Of a stretch of 64,000 nucleotides of DNA, positions 45,643 through 56,539 are shown piece by piece. Location: positions 74,212,751 through 74,276,750 of the forward strand of contig OX422223.1 in assembly GCA_949130495.1 (NCBI GenBank), in the 5' to 3' direction. Source of the DNA: Sambucus nigra (Eukaryota; Streptophyta; Magnoliopsida; Dipsacales; Adoxaceae). How positions within the stretch are numbered: the first letter of the stretch is position 1; the number at the start of each line of letters is the position of its first letter. Below the pieces are notes generated by a model. The model saw only the letters and a list, made by a program, of their open reading frames with translations. It was not told the origin of the DNA and searched no databases. A program made the translations under genes and the position numbers.

Positions 45643-47296
45643 ATGACTGATATCCCTGAGTTAAGTACCGGGAATGATGGCATCCCGCCTATTCCTTCTG
45701 CTCCACCAACTCACAATGATTTGACTGGAATCCTGGCTAGTCTCGCTAGAGGATAAGAGTTTATGCAAGATACCATGAGGTAGTTAGCGCAAACCATGCA
45801 AGCTAGGACACCTTCCTTATCTGCTCGTGGAAATATGCCACCACCGCCTCTAAGAAGCAGTAGACATAGCCAATCCAGGACTACTAGAGATACTTCCTAT
45901 CTCCCGGGAGTAAGTTCTTCGCTCAAAATATCGGAGTCCTATGGCGATCAGTCTTTTTCTCTTGAAAGATTGAGTGCCTTAGAAAGGCTAAGTCAAGCAT
46001 CTCCCTTTGATTGTTTGGGACCTAGGGGGAACAGAAATGTTCCTAGGGCATTGTCAAGAAATACTTGAGGACCAACCGATCAACGTGAAGGCTCAGCCCA
46101 ATCTAGACTAAATGCCTGTTGAACTACACGTACAGAGAAAAATTCATAGGAGGAGAGTTCAATACAAACAATTGGTCGAAATGAAAAAGTTTCAACACAT
46201 AGATCAGATGTTAGTCACAATGAATGGAAGGGTTCCATCCAGCGGTTTGAAGATAGATTGGGAGAAATAGCAAGAAGCTTTGTGAAAGGATATCCTTTCA
46301 TACAAGCTATTTTGGTTTTTTCCACGCCTTCAAAGTTTAAATCTCCTGTAGTTACTCCCAAATATGATGGGAGATAGAGCAATATCAGGCAGCAACTAAC
46401 ATCCATGTTGTCCCCGATGAAATGAGATGCAGGGCATTCTCAGGGAAAATTACAGGACCTGCTCAGATCTGGTATAACAGTCTTCCTCGAGGGTAAATTT
46501 CTAGTTTCCATCAGCTTGTAGAGATATTTATAGGTAACTTCTTCTTTGGAGCTAAACTAGTGAAACGAATTACTCATTTGCTCTGTGTAAGGCAAAAGAT
46601 GGGACACAGAACTAAAGATTACATTACTCGATTCAACAACGAAAAGATGGAGGTTATTGACTACGAGGAAAAGATAATTATTATAGCTCTTATGAGTGGA
46701 ATGCTCCCCGAGAAACTCTATTACATGTTTGCTAAAGATCCTCAAAATATAATGATAGAATTAATGTCAAAAAATCAGCCAAGATCATGAATGTTGAGGA
46801 GGCAATGGAAGCCAAGTGGAGCTCGGAGGAAAAAGTTAAAGGTAAAGCTGACAAAAAGGAACATAAAGATTCTAGGGAGAATAAGGAATCAAAGAAAAAA
46901 GGGATTATTGATAGGCTCAAGAAGTAAAATAATTACACTCCATTGACAATGGGCATCCACTATGTTTTGAAGGAAATCAAGCACAACCAGGATGTACATT
47001 GGCCTGAGAAGCTAAGGAGTTCCCCCATCAAAAGGGATAGATCCAAATATTATGAATTTTATAGAGACCATGGCCATACAACAAATCGCTACATTGCCCT
47101 TCAAAACGAAATTAAAACTCTCATCCGAAAAGGAAAGTCAGACATATTTATTGATCGACAAAACAAAAATGGAGCTTATTGAAGGTCAAAATCTCCTTGC
47201 AAGCCCAGAGATGGGAAAAAGATGATTCATGAAGATGATTAGGAGGATGATCCTGACCTACCCAAGAAATCCAGACAATCGAAATGTGAGGTATTC
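45643..47296 (+). pseudogene. Tat-3 gag
   Basis: The ATG at 45,643 begins MTDIPELSTGNDGIPPIP. Stops appear after about 30 codons (TAA then TAG). The capsid core is visible at 46,430-46,790: AFSGKITGPAQIWYNSLPRG, then FHQLVEIFIGNFFFGAKLVK and RTKDYITRFNNEKMEV, ending LPEKLYYMFAKDPQ. The C-terminal Cys/His-like segment at about 47,050-47,150 reads YYEFYRDHGHTTNRYIALQN and IKTLIRKGKSDIFI, where the lineage usually has Cys at the first and later positions. At least two frameshifts lie between these pieces. Typical order for a Tat gag, but non-functional. Confidence 0.8.
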
Positions 47297-47574
47297 ATGC
47301 TGAGTTTTGGTTCTTTTGATTGTCAAATGATTACATGTGGAGACGCAGGAGGAGGAGACCATACTGTTGAAAGTAAGGCTTACCTCAATGAGGCACAAGA
47401 TTTTTCCTATATACAGAGGATTAATCTAGCTGAAGAAGATCGACCGAGGAAGGTCAACAAAGATAAGCTGGTGATCGACTTCTCTAAAAATGACCTATCA
47501 GGGGTATTGTACCTCCATGATGATCCTCTCGTAATTAAAGTCAGAAAGGAGAATATAATTGTTTCCAGAGTACT
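47297..47574 (+). pseudogene. Tat-3 protease, part before CACTA-A
   Basis: A 104-residue open frame covers DKLVIDFSKNDLSGVLYLHD and DPLVIKVRKENIIVSRVL, the segment leading into the Tat protease active site (F...D..GV..PHDDPLVI). The frame enters CACTA-A right after GTACT. The active-site VDNG follows on the other side of the insertion at 53,819. Confidence 0.8.
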
Positions 47575-47880
47575 CACTACACCAAATTTATCGAATTGTC
47601 ACGATTATTGACCTTGACAAGTTCAACTTGTCAAGGTCAATGACCGTGATAATTCTGGATGAGACAACATTTTTTGTCACGTACTTGTCACGATCATTGA
47701 CTGTGACAAGGTCGTTATAATTGTCATGGTCGTGTCACGGTCCTTGACCATGACAAGATTTGTCACGGTCAAGGACCGTGACAAGACGGTGACATTTTAT
47801 AAAAAATTGTCACGGTCATTGACCGTGATAACTTTCTTTATCAAGGACTTGTCACGATCAATGACCGTGACAATTCTGGG
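47575..47880. repeat. CACTA-A left TIR and subterminal repeats
   Basis: After the TIR come about seven palindromic or half-palindromic units of the form GTCACGGTCAATGACCGTGA in both orientations. In En/Spm elements such repeats bind the element's own TNPA-type protein; here that is by analogy. Confidence 0.85.
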
Positions 47881-48171
47881 CAGAATTGAAAAAAAAATTG
47901 CTGGGCAGTATGGCCACTGCCACTGCCTAGCAGTATATTTGTATCTGTTATAGCATCGTTGTACCTGTTCGAACATCATATATCCAAATAAAATAGAGAT
48001 AATGAAAATGTACATTCAAAATAGAGAGAATATGCATCACCATATAATCCAAATATAATTCAAATGTAATAACTTAAAACAATTCGATTCAACCTTAATA
48101 CAATTCAATTCAAACTTAAAACAATGTCACTAAATGTCTGGGGTATGGTTAACTCTAAGGAGGTGAGTAGG
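47881..48171. other. CACTA-A 3' flank of Ptta gene
   Basis: About 290 bp shared with CACTA-B (56,285-56,540), including CTGCCACTGCCTAGCAGTAT. No gene; probably the 3' untranslated region of the Ptta transcript. Confidence 0.5.
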
Positions 48172-49867
48172 CTACACGATATACGAATTAACACACCCAC
48201 TAATATACACCGTGACACATTGTTCGCGCAACCACAATGGGGAGTTCTCCTTCCTGGGCATCACATGCGTGACGAGCACCTTGGACTTGATGTCTTGAAG
48301 CTCACGTCCATGAAATAGTACACCCTTGACGATATTTAGGTCCCTCAACGCCCGCCCTATCCACTGGCCATCAAATATGTCCATTGTAAACACGCTCGGC
48401 CAACCAAGTGTCGACATCGGTCTGTTGAAGGGAGCCAAATAGGGAAGTGGATCATTAAAGTTTGCACGTGTCGACGATGAAGCAGTGAGTTCCACATCCT
48501 CGTCCTCATCCTCCCGCACCTCCTCCTCCACCGCCTTATCCTTCCCTTTCCCCTTATGATTTTCGCCCAACGAACGCTTCACGAATGAGAACATATCCTT
48601 GACCGTCGCCTCCAAATGGGACAGCTTCACGTTATGTGACTCCACCGTTCGAGCCAACCCAATGTCACTCGTCTCCAATCCGATGATCCTAGATTTGTCC
48701 ACCCGTGAGCTCACCCCCTTGTCCTCCCATTGCGATCAGAGCCAAGCACTTGGCTGAGTGCATCTGTGGACAAAGATGCCTTGTCGGCATCAGACTACAA
48801 CTCATGCACTTCCTTAAACTTTGCCTAAAACGACAAAAAGCACATGATTAGTAAAATAAGTAATTTAAAAAATTATAACGTAATTAACAAAAAGTAAAAT
48901 GTTGGATTACTTACAATCATGGTCGCGACGCTTGGGGACACCTCCTTATCATTCCCCTTATTTGTTCGAAGATCCACATAAGTATTGAGCCTATGTGGCC
49001 TACCCCCGGGGCCACTCCCTATCCCCTAAAATAAAATAAAGTAAAATTAGTATCGGCCCCGCAAAGTAAAATAATGCAGAATAATATATTTTATGTAGTT
49101 ATAGAAAAATTAAATCTTACCATCATCCCATGCTCCACCTCGGCGTAAGACGTCTGGTCGGAGTAGTGTACATTCGTCTTTTTTGTCCAATTTTCCCTTC
49201 CCGATTGGCGAGATGCCAATTGTCTCTCCCCAATCTCATTGTCAATGAACCTTTGCCATTGTGCCAATGAGATCGGCTCCTTTGGCGGGACGAATTCACA
49301 CATTTGGATAATGGACTCTCGTGTCTTTCCAAAGTACCGGGTCCGCATAATTTTCTTTCACATCTTGTGTTGCTCCCTCAACTGCTCCAAGACGGAATCG
49401 CGTAGCTTTGGATCCAGGCTGAATTGTTCATGTCCAACAAGTACAATGTTAGTTGCAAATAAATATAAATATAAATATAAAATGAAATTGAAATCGAAAT
49501 TGAAATTGAACTTGAACTTGAAATATAAATATAAATATAAATATAAATATAAATATAAATATAAATATAAATATAAATATAAATATAAATATAAATATAA
49601 ATACATTACCTGTAGTGCCACCCAAACAGCTAACTTGAGCTCATATGGCACCTCCTTCTAACTAATGTAACCCGGGCCGATGATCGTCTTTACCAGCTCG
49701 AGGGATCTCGCTAATAACCCCGACTTGTTCTCGATGCCCATCCCCAATTTTCCATATTTGGGGAGACTAGGGGGCGAGGATCCCTCGTCGCCTCCGATAC
49801 CACCGTGCCTAGATGACACCATCATAACCAGCATCATCATTCTCGCCTTAATACCTGAATGAGACAT
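48172..49867 (-). pseudogene. CACTA-A Ptta/En/Spm-type transposon gene (multi-exon)
   Basis: Exon 1 starts at 49,867 (MSHSGIKARMMMLVMM) and runs through ELKLAVWVALQ to a CAG/GTAATG donor near 49,608. The next exon has FSLDPKLRDSVLEQLREQHK, then FIDNEIGERQLASRQSGREN and TSYAEVEHGM, matching the plant Ptta/En/Spm (Transposase_24-like) family; it ends at a GTAAGA donor near 49,118. A short exon reads GIGSGPGGRPHRLNTYVDLR. The last exons contain LSQVLGSDRNGRTRG and an acidic tail (48,714-48,172). Stops after PGYIS and QHKM and a frameshift near 48,715 disable it. The family is thought to be the accessory, subterminal-repeat-binding partner of tnp2. Confidence 0.75.
49454..49605. repeat. Hexanucleotide array inside Ptta intron (CACTA-A)
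   Basis: AAATAT repeats (about 16 in a row at the right) with an interspersed AAATTG/AACTTG block. The array lies between the intron donor (near 49,608) and a branch-like CTAAC and acceptor (near 49,415). The KYKYKY and LYLYLY reading frames across it are artefacts. Confidence 0.9.
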
Positions 49868-50399
49868 TTGCTATAAAAAAATGTTATTAGTACATATCAA
49901 AATGAATTAAAAGAAGACATGCAAATATGTACAATTACTACAACTAAAAATGAATTGTTACTGTTAAACACCTCAATTCTGAATTCCAAAATAACAGCAT
50001 CTAGCTCATAATATGTATAAGAGTGAAACATACCCACCCCCACCCCTACGTCCCACACACACGTACACTACACAAAAGTGAAAATGATAAAGTGTAAATC
50101 AATTAAAAGCATTAAAAATGGATGTTTCAGTACAAATTGAAATATTTATTACAAATTGAAAAATTGTTTAAAATTCGGGTTATCATAAAAAATGGATTGA
50201 TATTTGGTAAGAGCAGCCAAGTCATCCACACTACTATTTAGATGCTTTGGTGAATGTTGGACAATTGATCACGTCTCGTTGTTGATATACTCCGAGTAAA
50301 ACACTTGGTTAACCTTTTGAAATGCACAAACAAACGGCTCATCGCTCACTTGGTCATTGCTCTTCAACTTGGACAAGTCAACCATGATCAAATTGGTGA
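49868..50399. other. CACTA-A spacer between Ptta and DUF4216 exons
   Basis: About 530 bp. The part from about 50,170 aligns with the DUF4216 C-terminal segment of CACTA-B (58,440-58,730) but has a 44-bp deletion near 50,400 and stops. The rest, near 50,040-50,160, shows nothing recognisable. Confidence 0.5.
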
Positions 50400-50898
50400 T
50401 CAGTCACAGTAAAATACAACCCCTTTGAAGCTTATATAATCCAATTCAAATATAGTTCGCATTACACCATAGTAAATCATTTCAGCTTCAACGAGGTTTT
50501 TATCTTTTGTGCTCACTCGAAAGAAAGTAAGAGCCTTGTATGAAATGCCCGAGTTCTGTATATTTGTACTTTTCTCGTACACTTTAGCCCCGAAAATGTA
50601 ACTGTTCAATCGATACTTTTTGTACTCTTGTGCCACGAATAAGGGTCTAGTGGCTAGACGAGCAAGCCTTGATGTCGCATCACCCGCCTTTAAGAGCTGA
50701 GAATATAGATAAATTAATTATATTAGTTGTAAAATTTGAGTGTAATGTAACGTTATATAATGACCATTTTCATTATAATTGCTTCTTGTGTCAACCACAA
50801 CCTAAATTCGCTGTCTGATTGTACCATTATTTTTCGTCTTTTATTGTTCTCAGAGGCTTCATATTTTCTGCATATTATAAAATTAATCATGTATAAAA
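50400..50898 (-). pseudogene. CACTA-A tnp2-associated exons with DUF4216
   Basis: An exon near 50,770-50,870 reads KYEASENNKRRKIMVQSDSE and LWLTQEA, behind an ATATGCAG acceptor. The following exon includes KAGDATSRLARLATRPLFVA and, in 50,636-50,400, AQEYKKYRLNSYIFGAKVYE, YGVMRTIFELDYISFKGVVF and YCD, the DUF4216 pattern (YYG...I.ELDY.....V.F.CDW). Compared with CACTA-B, 44 bp are missing right after YCD, which shifts the frame. Confidence 0.75.
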
Positions 50899-50936
50899 TA
50901 ATCTAAAATAATTCTATACATTATAATAATCGGAAC

Positions 50937-52472
50937 TTACTTTTTCCATTCTTCGACATTTTCATATGTGTCAAATAGATAACGAGTTACTTGTTCATGT
51001 TGCAAACTCGTTAATTTCACTAGTTTTCCCATCACATGACCACCATCATCAACGAACTCATCAGTGTCATCAACGCTAGTCGAGTCAGGCATATATTCCC
51101 GAGTATATATTGATGACTTCACGGTGATGTATTCCTCTGCAATTAATCCGGCAATGTATCGTGTATTCTTGACGTAATCTTTAAAAACTTTCATTAATCT
51201 TTCAAATCGATACATCCACCGATATCTAACTGGACCACAAAGAAGTGCCTCGTTGCGTAGGTGTACCAACAAGTCAACACTTATGTCAAAGAATGATGGG
51301 GGAAAGTACTTCTCCAACACACAAATCAACAAAGCCATCATCGAAAATTCAGGTCTCATACACTGTGAAGGAGGGAGGTTGAGTGGGGCTAGGATCACTA
51401 GTCATACACTCTGATTGGTGCTTAGTTTACAAATGGATTGAAACCATCTGTTGATATAGCCAAACTAATGTTGCGTTATTCTCGAGCAAAATTGGGATAC
51501 TCATAATTCATCCTCCTCCAGGCAGTAGAATCAATAGGATGACGCATGATATTACCCCTACTTCTTCCTTAGCATGCCAAGTTATTTCCTCTGCTATCTA
51601 TGGTACTGTGAAAAATCGCTTTAATCTAGGCCCAATGGGAAAATATTTCAATACTTTTTGAGGCACTTTTGAGCTTGTGCCTTCCTTACTAGTAGATTGG
51701 ACATATCTAGGTTCATCACATATCGGACAACGATCGATATTTTCATACTCCTTTTGGTATAGTATGCAATCATACACACAAGCATGAATCGATTTATACT
51801 TCATTCCCAAACCTTTCAAAGTGTTCTTCATAACAGGATAGCTATTTGGAAGTGTATTCTCCTTGGGTAATAAGCCCTTCACCCATTTCAGAACTCCTGT
51901 CACGCTATTGCCAGACAATCCGTACTGCGTCTTTAAACTGTGCAAACCAACCATGGCATGTAAAGTTATTTGATCTTTCTCACAGTCAGAGTATAACAGT
52001 TGGGTTGCCTTAAATTTTAAACTTTGGTAGTCATCGTCAAGTTTTATTGTGATATCTTCACGAGAACTTGAACCTTCTACATCATCAGTAACCTCATTCT
52101 CCTCTGCTTCATAAACTCCGTACGCATCATCGACTAAATCCTCTAACATATTATGATCTACGTCGTCCCCTTCTACAACTATCCTACTTGTTGATAGTTG
52201 TTGTGAAGGTTGGTCGGGTATAAAAAGAACTTTCAATTCACCGTGAAAACTCCAAAATTGATAACTATCTTGCATACCCGATCTTAACAAATATAGTTAA
52301 ACTTTTTTCACTCAAACACCTTACCATTCTTACACCTAGCATATGGACACGTAAACTCTTCATCATTATGACATCTCTTTGCATATTTCAAAAATTCGTT
52401 AGCACCTCCGCGAAGCACATCCCCCATTCTATTTTTCTCACCCATCCACTCTTTGTATTTCGGATATCCCAT
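50937..52472 (-). pseudogene. CACTA-A tnp2 transposase with internal deletion
   Basis: The start at 52,472 encodes MGYPKYKEWMGEKNRMGDVL and a Cys pair (CPYARC), a transposase-associated domain. A frameshift and a TAA follow near 52,300. The 230-residue stretch 52,290-51,598 runs from LRSGMQDSYQFWSFHGE through KGLLPKENTLPNSYPVMKNT and IHACVYDCILYQKEYENIDR to KVLKYFPIGPRLKRFF. After frameshifts, HPIDSTAWRRM and ISTDGFNPF mark the first catalytic Asp. At about 51,328 the protein jumps from MMALLI to CVLEKYFPPSFFDISVDLLV, the DUF4218 domain, because the catalytic core is deleted. The exon ends at a GTAAGT donor near 50,940. Confidence 0.85.
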
Positions 52473-53082
52473 CACAGCTACCACAACTAATCACCTATTA
52501 AAGATACGAAGCGTATATTCATGGATTAGTATAAACCAAACTTAGATTTATAGTATGTTTCATTTAATTATGTCTTATTTATATTCAAATTAAATTTATA
52601 ATAGAAATTTCTACTTCCTCCATCTCCTCTAAAGGGTGAGTGGTCCTATCCCATTCAAGACCGTAATTTTCTGTAATATACTTAACAGCTCATGCACATT
52701 CCTCTAAAAGTAACAATTTTAAGCCACTAAGAATATTATTATACATAAATTATGCAGTCCCAAACTGTCCAAACGGGACAATTCGAGAGATCTCATTACA
52801 GGGACAATGACTCTCGAACGGTTATAAGGGTTACTGAATGCGTATGCATAAGAACTAGAAGGCTAGTATATATGCGCACTATATGTAATTTAAAGTATGT
52901 TTCATTTAATTATCATACTATATATATATATTGTTCATTATACAAAGTAATTTTCAAAAAAAACTTGAAAAATCCCACCCCCATATGGACAATAATCCCG
53001 TGGTCATGCCACTTTTAAAATTAACCAACCCATACATATTTTATTAATCAATTTGTCTGTTTCAATTGTTGAGATTGCCCCA
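52473..53082. other. CACTA-A 5' region upstream of tnp2
   Basis: No coding signal. The part 52,740-53,000 is shared with CACTA-B (61,620-61,930), including GTCCCAAACTGTCCAAACGG and the inverted pair TTCGAGAG/CTCTCGAA. Likely promoter or 5' untranslated DNA of tnp2. Confidence 0.5.
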
Positions 53083-53510
53083 CCACACACACACCCCACC
53101 CTCTCCCCCACCACACATACGCACACGTACACGCACACACACCACCCCACCCCCTCCCCCCATAACACACACCTGCACACACCTGCACACACACACACAT
53201 ACACCCCACCACCCCCTGCCCCCCCTCACCCCACCACACACACGCACACACTTGCACCCACACACACATCACCACCCCTTGCCCCCTATCCCTCACCTCC
53301 CTAGCCCCCTATCCCTCCCCCTCCCCCCACCACACACGCACACACACACATGTACACACACACCCCACCCCACCCCCACTGGCCCCTGCCCCCTCGCCCA
53401 ACCACACACATATACACACACACATATATAAATGAAAGAGAAAGAGAGGAAAAAACATACCTTAGAGAGAGAGAGAGAGAGCTCGAAATCTCTTAGAGAG
53501 AGAAAGAGAG
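53083..53510. repeat. CA/C-rich and GA-rich low-complexity tract (CACTA-A)
   Basis: About 340 bp of ACACAC and CCCCACC runs, then about 80 bp of GAGA. CACTA-B has a shorter version at the same place (62,336-62,600). The Cys/Val- and His/Thr/Pro-rich frames here are artefacts. Confidence 0.9.
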
Positions 53511-53564
53511 GGAAAACCAAAACAGTGGGAAAAAAAGAAAGCGTAAGGCTTTTTTTATTGAAGA

Positions 53565-53814
53565 AATTGTCACGGACGTGTCACGGTCCTTGACCGTGAC
53601 AATATAATAAGTATTGTCATGGTCAATGACCGTGATAAGTCCATGACAGGTACATTTTTCACGGACTTGTCAGGGTCAATGACCGTGACAAGCCTTTGTC
53701 ACGACCTTGTCAGGTCAATGACCGTGATACAAAACGTGTGTTTGTTGTCACGATCATTGACCGTGACAAGGCTGGCCGGCTAAAGGGTGCCAATTTAGCC
53801 TTTTTGGTGTAGCG
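53565..53814. repeat. CACTA-A right TIR and subterminal repeats
   Basis: Five or more GTCACGGTCAATGACCGTGA-type units in both orientations, then GCCAATTTAGCC and TTTTTGGTGTAGCG. Confidence 0.85.
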
Positions 53815-53817
53815 ACT

Positions 53818-54410
53818 AGTTGATAATGGCAAATCGACAGATATTATGTTCTATCCTTGTTTTGAAAGTTTGGACTTCAAGCTCATCCAGTTGGTGCCCT
53901 ACCACAGAACTTTAATAGGGTTTTTCAGTGAAAAGTATTCCCTTTGGGAACAATTAAGGTAGAGGTGTTGATCGGCATATGGCCATCCAAACAGATAAGA
54001 TATGTTTCTTTATAATGGATAAAAATGTTCATTCTTCTTATGACATGATAATGGGAAGAGTAGGGTTGAAGAAGTTTGAGGCTGTACCATCTACAGTCCA
54101 TCAATGTTTAAAGTTCCCGACCAACTTTAGAGTGGGAATTGTAAAAGGCGACCAAAAAGTAGCTCAGGAATGCTACTACTCATCTGCCGAGTAAGAAGAT
54201 TTAGTAGAGATGAAGAAGAGAACCAACACTTACCAAGTGGACACCTCTGAAACCCATGACGAATCCGAGGTTCAAACCTTAGACCCAAGGGAATAAACAA
54301 AATTGGTGAAGGGCCAGATAGTTGAAGCAACGGAGAGCATTGTGCTGGATGACGACAAGCCAAAACGCACCACTCAAATAGGAACAACGTTGGATCCTAT
54401 TCTTAAATAG
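53818..54410 (+). pseudogene. Tat-3 protease (rest) and spacer
   Basis: Starting at 53,819 the residues VDNGKSTDIMFY form the protease active-site region (the lineage has D-N/G-G); ESLDFKLIQLVPYHRTLIGF follows. A frameshift near 53,930 leads into an open piece (53,979-54,194) with SSYDMIMGRVGLKKFEAVPS and STVHQCLKFPT, the end of the protease domain. The remainder to 54,410 is the spacer to RT and has a TAA and a TAG. Confidence 0.78.
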
Positions 54411-55470
54411 GAACTAGTGAATTTCCTTAGACAAAGGAATCATGTGTTCGCCTGGAGTCATGAAGATATGCCCGGGATTGATCCCAACTTTCTTTGCCAT
54501 GAGCTTAATGTTAATAAGGATGTCAAGCGTGTGAAGCAGAGGCAAAGAGTGTTTAGTCCCGAGAAGAATCAAGAAATTCAGGAGGAAGTTAAAAATCTTC
54601 AAAAATCTATTTTCATTGATGAAGTAAAGTATCCAAATTGGTTAGCCAATGTAGTCATGATAAAGAAGAATAACAAGTGGAGAATGTGCGTAGACTTCAC
54701 GGATTTAAACAAAGCATGCTAAAAGGATCATTTTCCTTTACCACGAATTAATCAGCTTGTTGATGCCACTTCAGTACATGAACTTCTCAATTTCGTGGAT
54801 TCATACTCTGGTTATACCCAGATCAAATTGACGCCTGAAGATAGGGATATCACTTCTTTCATTACTCCTTGAGGAACTTATTGCTATAATGTTATGCCAT
54901 TTGGTTTGAAAAATCCAAGTGCTACTTATCAGAGATTGGTGAACAAATTTTTTGAGGAGAAAATAGGCAAAAATATGGAAGTTAATGTGGATGATATGCT
55001 GATAAAGAGCAAGAAAGCAGCTAATCATATTGTCGATCTCAGCCAAACTTTTGACTAGCTGGAAAAGCACTAGATGAGATTAAACCTGACCAAGTGCGTG
55101 TTTGGAGTACATGAAGGAATGTTCCTCGGGTATATAGTAAATCATAGGGGAATTGAGGCAAACCGAGATAAGACCAAGGCACAAATTAAAATATAGTCCC
55201 CTACTTGCAAGAAGGAGGTTGAAAGGATAACTGGGCCAGTTGGAGCTCTGAACAAATTTGTGTCCCGAGATACAAATAGGTGTCTGCCATTCTTCAAAGT
55301 GCTCAGAAAGAGTTTCGAATGGAACGACAAGTGTGAAAAAACTTTTTTAGAGTTGAAAAAGTACTTGGGATCTCCCACACTGCTTTCCTGGCCAATTTTA
55401 GGAGAAAGATTGTATTTCTACTTAGCTGTCTCTGAGTCATCTATAAGTCCTTCCTTGATTCGAGAAGAGA
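54411..55470 (+). pseudogene. Tat-3 reverse transcriptase
   Basis: 54,417-54,722 contains FAWSHEDMPGID, YPNWLANVVMIKKNNKWRMC and VDFTDLNKAC. After a stop the frame continues with FPLPRINQLVDATS, YSGYTQIKL, YCYNVMPFGLKNPSATYQRL and, at about 54,983-54,997, NVDDM: the catalytic Y-V-D-D has Tyr changed to Asn. Further stops (TGA after ITP, two TAGs in TFD.LEKH.MRL, one TAG before SPTCKKEV) interrupt it. The connection region follows (VSRDTNRCLPFFKVLRKSFE). Confidence 0.85.
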
Positions 55471-55990
55471 ATAGAATTCAAAACTAGTCTACTACACCAG
55501 TAAAGCTTTTCGAGGAGAAGAAATCAGATACCCACACCTGGAGAAGTTAGCATTGGCATTGATTGATGGGTCCAGATGGATGAAGCCATACTTTCAATCC
55601 CATACAATTGTAGTGTACACTGATATTCCTCTTAGGCAAGCCTTGCGTAAACCAGAGAAGTCTGGAAGATTGATGTATTGGGAAGTAGAGTTGGGGGAGT
55701 ATGATATTCTGTATGAACAAGGGTCTTCCTTAAAAGGCAAGGCTGTGGCAGACTTTATTACTGAATTCACTTATCCAGAGGTTCCCGAGCAATAAGGAAT
55801 TCAGGCAGAACAAGACATAGGAAGGGATAGTCCAACTAAGGCTATCATTGACCAACCGTCCGAGCAACCCTCATCAGAAGAAAAGTCAGAAGAAATCACT
55901 GCCGACCAGCAGGATTCCTCTCCTAGAGCTCAGCAGATTCTAGGGAAGTATGAGGAAGTGAGAAAAAAAATATTCCATCATGGGATTCTG
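55471..55990 (+). pseudogene. Tat-3 Gypsy-type RNase H and linker
   Basis: Residues LYFYLAVSESSISPSLIREE (upstream edge) and, in 55,553-55,795, ALIDGSRWMKPYFQSHTIVV, YTDIPLRQALRKPEKSGRLM and KGKAVADFITEF are the first RNase H domain of a Tat element. A linker rich in Glu, Gln and Ser runs to KKIFHHGIL, where CACTA-B is inserted. A frameshift near 55,490 and a TAA at about 55,793 break the frame. Confidence 0.82.
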
Positions 55991-56290
55991 CACTACACCA
56001 AAACTATCGGATTGTCACGTTCATTGACCGTGATAAATCCAACTTGTCAAGGTCAATGACCGTGACAAGTCTAGGGGTGACAACCTTTGTCGTCATGGAC
56101 TTGTTACGGTTATTAATCGTGACAAGTTCATTAGACTTGTCATAATCCTGTCACGATCTTTGATCGTGGAAAGTTTTGTCATGGTTAAAGACCATGACAA
56201 ACCCTAAAAAATTATCACGATCATTGATCGTGACAAGTTTCTTTGTCACGGACTTATCACGGTTAATGACTGTGATAAATTTAGGCAGAA
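55991..56290. repeat. CACTA-B left TIR and subterminal repeats
   Basis: About seven GTCACGGTCAATGACCGTGA-type units, more mutated than in CACTA-A, with several CG steps changed to TG or CA. Confidence 0.85.
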
Positions 56291-56539
56291 TTTAAAAAAA
56301 CTGCGGCCAGTTTGGCTACTGCCACTGCCTAGCAGTATATTTGTACCTATTATAGCAAAATTGTACATGTTCAAACAACATATATCCAAATAAAATAGAA
56401 ATAATGCACAAAATCATTGCATATATAATTCCATATACAAATAAAATAAAAATACAATCCATATCCAAAACAAAATGTAACAAATCAAAATAATTCAAAT
56501 ATAATCCAAGTATCCAAATAAAAATAGATACAAATAATG
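56291..56539. other. CACTA-B 3' flank of Ptta gene
   Basis: Aligns with 47,885-48,170 of CACTA-A and has no independent coding signal. Confidence 0.5.

Larger units (their letters stand above)
47575..53814 (-). mobile_element. CACTA-A: non-autonomous CACTA (En/Spm) transposon, 6.2 kb
   Basis: The left end reads CACTACACCAAAT. The right end ends TTTTTGGTGTAGCG, an inverted copy with one change in the terminal five bases. A 3-bp duplication ACT lies at 47,572-47,574 and 53,815-53,817. Both ends carry palindromic subterminal units. Genes run on the minus strand: tnp2 with transposase-associated domain and DUF4218 (50.9-52.5 kb), a DUF4216 exon (50.4-50.7 kb) and a Ptta/En/Spm gene (48.2-49.9 kb). 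About 1.05 kb of the tnp2 core is deleted relative to CACTA-B. It is inserted in the Tat-3 protease. Confidence 0.92.

Noticed and set aside
47594..47880. Palindromes resembling terminators or riboswitch stems
   Set aside because: They recur at both ends of CACTA elements in both orientations, as subterminal repeats do.
49239..49661. A 140-residue frame with a KYKYKY tail, and its antisense LYLYLY frame
   Set aside because: Both are produced by the hexanucleotide array in an intron of the Ptta gene.
53048..53520. Overlapping frames rich in His, Thr, Pro or Cys, Val, Gly
   Set aside because: They arise from CA/C-rich repeats; the counterpart at 62,329-62,568 behaves the same and shows no conservation beyond the repeat.
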